Below are positions 61,717-64,000 of a DNA stretch of 64,000 bases, in pieces. Numbering within the stretch: the first letter of the stretch is position 1; the number at the start of each line of letters is the position of its first letter. A program made the translations under genes and the position numbers. The notes beneath the pieces were generated by a model, which worked only from the letters and a program-made list of their open reading frames with translations, was not told the DNA's origin and did not search any database. The DNA is from Hymenobacter psoromatis (GTDB lineage: Bacteria; Bacteroidota; Bacteroidia; Cytophagales; Hymenobacteraceae), in the NCBI RefSeq assembly GCF_020012125.1, contig NZ_JAIFAG010000001.1, positions 248,001 to 312,000 on the forward strand, written 5' to 3'.

Positions 61717-63651
61717 TTATTTATAGCTGCGCTGGGTGAGCTTCACGTTCTCAAACACCAGTTCTTCCTTGTTGAGGCGCTCGGGCTGGTTTTCGCCCAT
61801 ATATTCCCAAGCTGCCACGTAGGCGTACTCGTCGTCGCGGCGCAGGGCCTCGCCTTCCTCCGTAGCGTATTCCTCGCGGAAGTGGCCGCCGCAGCTTTCG
61901 TTGCGGTCCAGGGCATCGTCTACCATGAGCTCGCCTAGCTCGATGAAATCGGCCACGCGGCTGGCTTTTTCCAGCGCCTGGTTCATTTCCTCGCCGGTGC
62001 CCACCACCTTCACATCCTGCCAGAACTCCTTGCGCAGCTTGGCAATTTCGGCCTTAGCGTAGCGCAGGCCCTCGGCGTTGCGGGCCATGCCGCAATATTC
62101 CCACATAAGGTGGCCGAGTTTTTTGTGAAACTCATCCGGCGTGCGGTTGCCCTTGATGCTGAGCAGCTGCTCCACGCGGGCCTGCACGCCCGCCTTGGCC
62201 TCGGCGAAGGCCGGGTGGTCGGTGGTAACCGGCTTGGGGGGGGTAGCAGCCAGTTGGTCACCAATGGTGTATGGGATAACGAAGTAGCCATCAGCCAAGC
62301 CCTGCATGAGCGCCGAAGCACCCAGGCGGTTCGCGCCGTGGTCTGAGAAATTGCACTCGCCGGCCGCATAGAGGCCCGGAATGGTGGTTTGTAGATTGTA
62401 GTCTACCCACAGGCCGCCCATTGTGTAGTGCACGGCGGGGTAAATGCGCATGGGCCGCTCGTAGGGGTTCTCGTCGGTAATCTTCTCGTACATCTCGAAG
62501 AGGTTACCATATTTCTGACTCACCGCCTCGGCGCTGGTGCGCTTGATTACATCGGCGAAGTCGAGGTATACGGCCAGGCCCGTCGAGCCTACCCCCTTCC
62601 CTTCGTCGCACATCTGCTTGGCATTGCGCGAGGCTACGTCGCGCGGCACGAGGTTGCCAAACGCCGGGTACTTGCGCTCCAAGAAATAGTCGCGGTCATC
62701 TTCCTGCACGTCCTGGGGCTTGACTTCGTCCTTGCGCACGCGCTCGGCCATTTCCTTGGTTTTGGGCACCCACACCCGGCCGTCGTTGCGCAGCGACTCC
62801 GACATCAGCGTCAGCTTCGACTGGTAGTCACCCGATACCGGGATGCAGGTAGGGTGAATCTGGGTGAAGCACGGATTAGCGAAGTATGCGCCCTTCTTGT
62901 GGGCGCGCCACGCCGCCGTGGCGTTGCAGTACATCGCGTTAGTACTCAGGTAAAACACGTTACCGTAGCCGCCGGTAGCCAGCACCACAGCGTGACCCGC
63001 GTGGGTCTGCACTTCGCCCGTGATGAGGTTGCGCGTCACGATGCCGCGAGCCTGGCCATCTACTACCACCACGTCGAGCAATTCCGAGCGGGTGTACATC
63101 TTCACTTTGCCGTAGGCAATCTGGCGGCTCAAAGCTGAGTAGGCTCCTAACAGCAACTGCTGCCCGGTCTGGCCGCGGGCGTAGAACGTGCGGCTTACCT
63201 GCGCGCCCCCGAAGGAACGGTTGGCCAACAGCCCGCCGTATTCACGGGCGAAAGGCACGCCCTGGGCCACGCACTGGTCGATAATGCTGACCGACACCTG
63301 GGCCAGGCGGTACACATTGGCTTCGCGCGAGCGGTAGTCGCCCCCCTTAATAGTATCGTAGAACAGCCGGAACACCGAGTCGCCGTCGTTCTGATAGTTC
63401 TTAGCCGCGTTGATGCCGCCCTGCGCCGCGATGGAGTGCGCCCGGCGCGGCGAGTCGTGGTAAGTAAAGGCTTTCACATTGTAGCCCAACTCAGCCAGCG
63501 AGGCCGCCGCCGCCGCGCCCGCCAGCCCGGTGCCCACCACAATCACGTCGTATTTCCGCTTGTTGGCGGGGTTCACGAGCTTGACGTTGAACTTATGCTT
63601 GTCCCATTTCTCAGCCAGGGGGCCTTCGGGCGCTTTGGAATTCAAAACCAT
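61717..63651 (-). CDS. sdhA: Succinate dehydrogenase flavoprotein subunit
   Basis: 644 aa. FAD-binding [25 protein letters not shown]-linking His in [13 protein letters not shown], substrate-site regions HPTCIP, and [15 protein letters not shown], with [18 protein letters not shown] C-domain [17 protein letters not shown]. Oxidises succinate to fumarate at the cytoplasmic face, or the reverse. Preceded by sdhC and followed by sdhB on the same strand. Confidence 0.97.
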   Translation of the reverse strand: MVLNSKAPEGPLAEKWDKHKFNVKLVNPANKRKYDVIVVGTGLAGAAAAASLAELGYNVKAFTYHDSPRRAHSIAAQGGINAAKNYQNDGDSVFRLFYDTIKGGDYRSREANVYRLAQVSVSIIDQCVAQGVPFAREYGGLLANRSFGGAQVSRTFYARGQTGQQLLLGAYSALSRQIAYGKVKMYTRSELLDVVVVDGQARGIVTRNLITGEVQTHAGHAVVLATGGYGNVFYLSTNAMYCNATAAWRAHKKGAYFANPCFTQIHPTCIPVSGDYQSKLTLMSESLRNDGRVWVPKTKEMAERVRKDEVKPQDVQEDDRDYFLERKYPAFGNLVPRDVASRNAKQMCDEGKGVGSTGLAVYLDFADVIKRTSAEAVSQKYGNLFEMYEKITDENPYERPMRIYPAVHYTMGGLWVDYNLQTTIPGLYAAGECNFSDHGANRLGASALMQGLADGYFVIPYTIGDQLAATPPKPVTTDHPAFAEAKAGVQARVEQLLSIKGNRTPDEFHKKLGHLMWEYCGMARNAEGLRYAKAEIAKLRKEFWQDVKVVGTGEEMNQALEKASRVADFIELGELMVDDALDRNESCGGHFREEYATEEGEALRRDDEYAYVAAWEYMGENQPERLNKEELVFENVKLTQRSYK

Positions 63652-63798
63652 AGTTGTTGCTGGGCTAATTAGTTGAGGTGCTACTTGAATGGCGATGCGC
63701 TGAAGCGAAAAGGATTTCTGACGTTGAAACAGTTACCGGAATGATTTTTCCCGCTGCTGGTCAGCGCCGCAAGCAAGTAGCACATCAAAAGCAGTCGA

Positions 63799-64000
63799 TT
63801 ACTGAAAGGCTACAGTCAGGTGGTGCAGGATGGCCGGCGCACTGGTAATGAGCGCACCTTTCTCGTTGGTAAAGAAGAGAAAGTAGAGCGGCATCGAAGC
63901 AAAACCGGCTGACACAAGGACAGCGAACGCATAGCCAAAGTTTTTAATTAATGGCATATACTTGCGGTGGTTCAGGCCCAGCGTTTGGAAGCCCGAGCGG
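63799..64000 (-). CDS. sdhC: Succinate dehydrogenase cytochrome b subunit, 5' part outside the window
   Basis: The last 67 residues are visible: RSGFQTLGLNHRKYMPLIKN, then a membrane helix with FAVLVSAGFASMPLYFLFF and a stop. This is the C-terminal end of the five-helix, diheme cytochrome b of Bacteroidota-type complex II. The gene runs off the right edge. It lies 147 bases upstream of sdhA in the same direction. Confidence 0.9.
   Translation of the reverse strand, partial: RSGFQTLGLNHRKYMPLIKNFGYAFAVLVSAGFASMPLYFLFFTNEKGALITSAPAILHHLTVAFQ

Noticed and set aside
1..64000. CRISPR arrays, tRNA and rRNA genes
   Set aside because: I looked for regularly spaced direct repeats and for cloverleaf/CCA-like patterns and saw none; the repeats present are isolated palindromes.

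Overview
The window looks like chromosomal DNA of a Hymenobacter-like member of the Bacteroidota (Cytophagales). The evidence is high GC, few Shine-Dalgarno sites, -7 promoter boxes of the Bacteroidota type (TAnnTTTG), a type IX secretion (T9SS) C-terminal sorting domain, two TPR/propeller/OmpA proteins of PorE-like design, a eukaryote-type glycogen branching enzyme, a eukaryote-type NADP isocitrate dehydrogenase and the sdhC-sdhA-sdhB order. The genus call is inference; no rRNA, tRNA or CRISPR array was seen.

Layout. 1-5.6 kb: a PorE-like envelope protein, a GT9 glycosyltransferase, a PolX/PHP protein whose polymerase site looks dead, and a small lipoprotein. 6.1-25.1 kb: an exopolysaccharide locus. 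The initiating sugar-phosphate transferase and a WecG/TagA-type transferase are on +. Convergent to them on - are five further glycosyltransferases, a Wzy-like polymerase, a Wzx flippase, a Wzc-type tyrosine autokinase, a Wza-type export lipoprotein and two homologous beta-helix proteins (one lipoprotein, one T9SS cargo). 25.5-30 kb: a lipoprotein, a DUF937-OmpA fusion, and a second small unit of GT2 plus flippase. 30.2-45.6 kb: housekeeping and sensing genes (EVE protein, RNase HII, a CZB/histidine kinase/response regulator unit, gcvT, comB, an MBL-rhodanese protein, two Spy-like proteins, an amino acid permease, a GH79-like lipoprotein). 45.7-58.3 kb: a lectin-propeller-OmpA fusion, gamma-glutamyltransferase, and carbohydrate enzymes (GH13 branching enzyme, GH31, GH26) with a half-length GT-B-like protein. 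58.4-64 kb: a cation efflux protein, isocitrate dehydrogenase and the succinate dehydrogenase operon, cut by the window end in sdhC.

How the genes work together. The polysaccharide locus has a full Wzx/Wzy set: a lipid-linked unit is started by the sugar-phosphate transferase, extended by the GTs, flipped by Wzx, polymerised by Wzy and exported by the Wzc/Wza pair. The two beta-helix proteins sit inside it and probably act on or bind the product outside the cell. The 47-58 kb block suggests glycogen and alpha-glucan handling beside secreted mannan hydrolysis. The last genes are TCA-cycle enzymes.

The DNA has two striking global features. One is a G-rich nonamer (GGGGGTAGG and its complement) found dozens of times in genes, gaps and stop codons. 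The other is a set of long, often perfect palindromes at gene 3' ends, falling into several sequence families and including one apparently made from the 3' end of comB.
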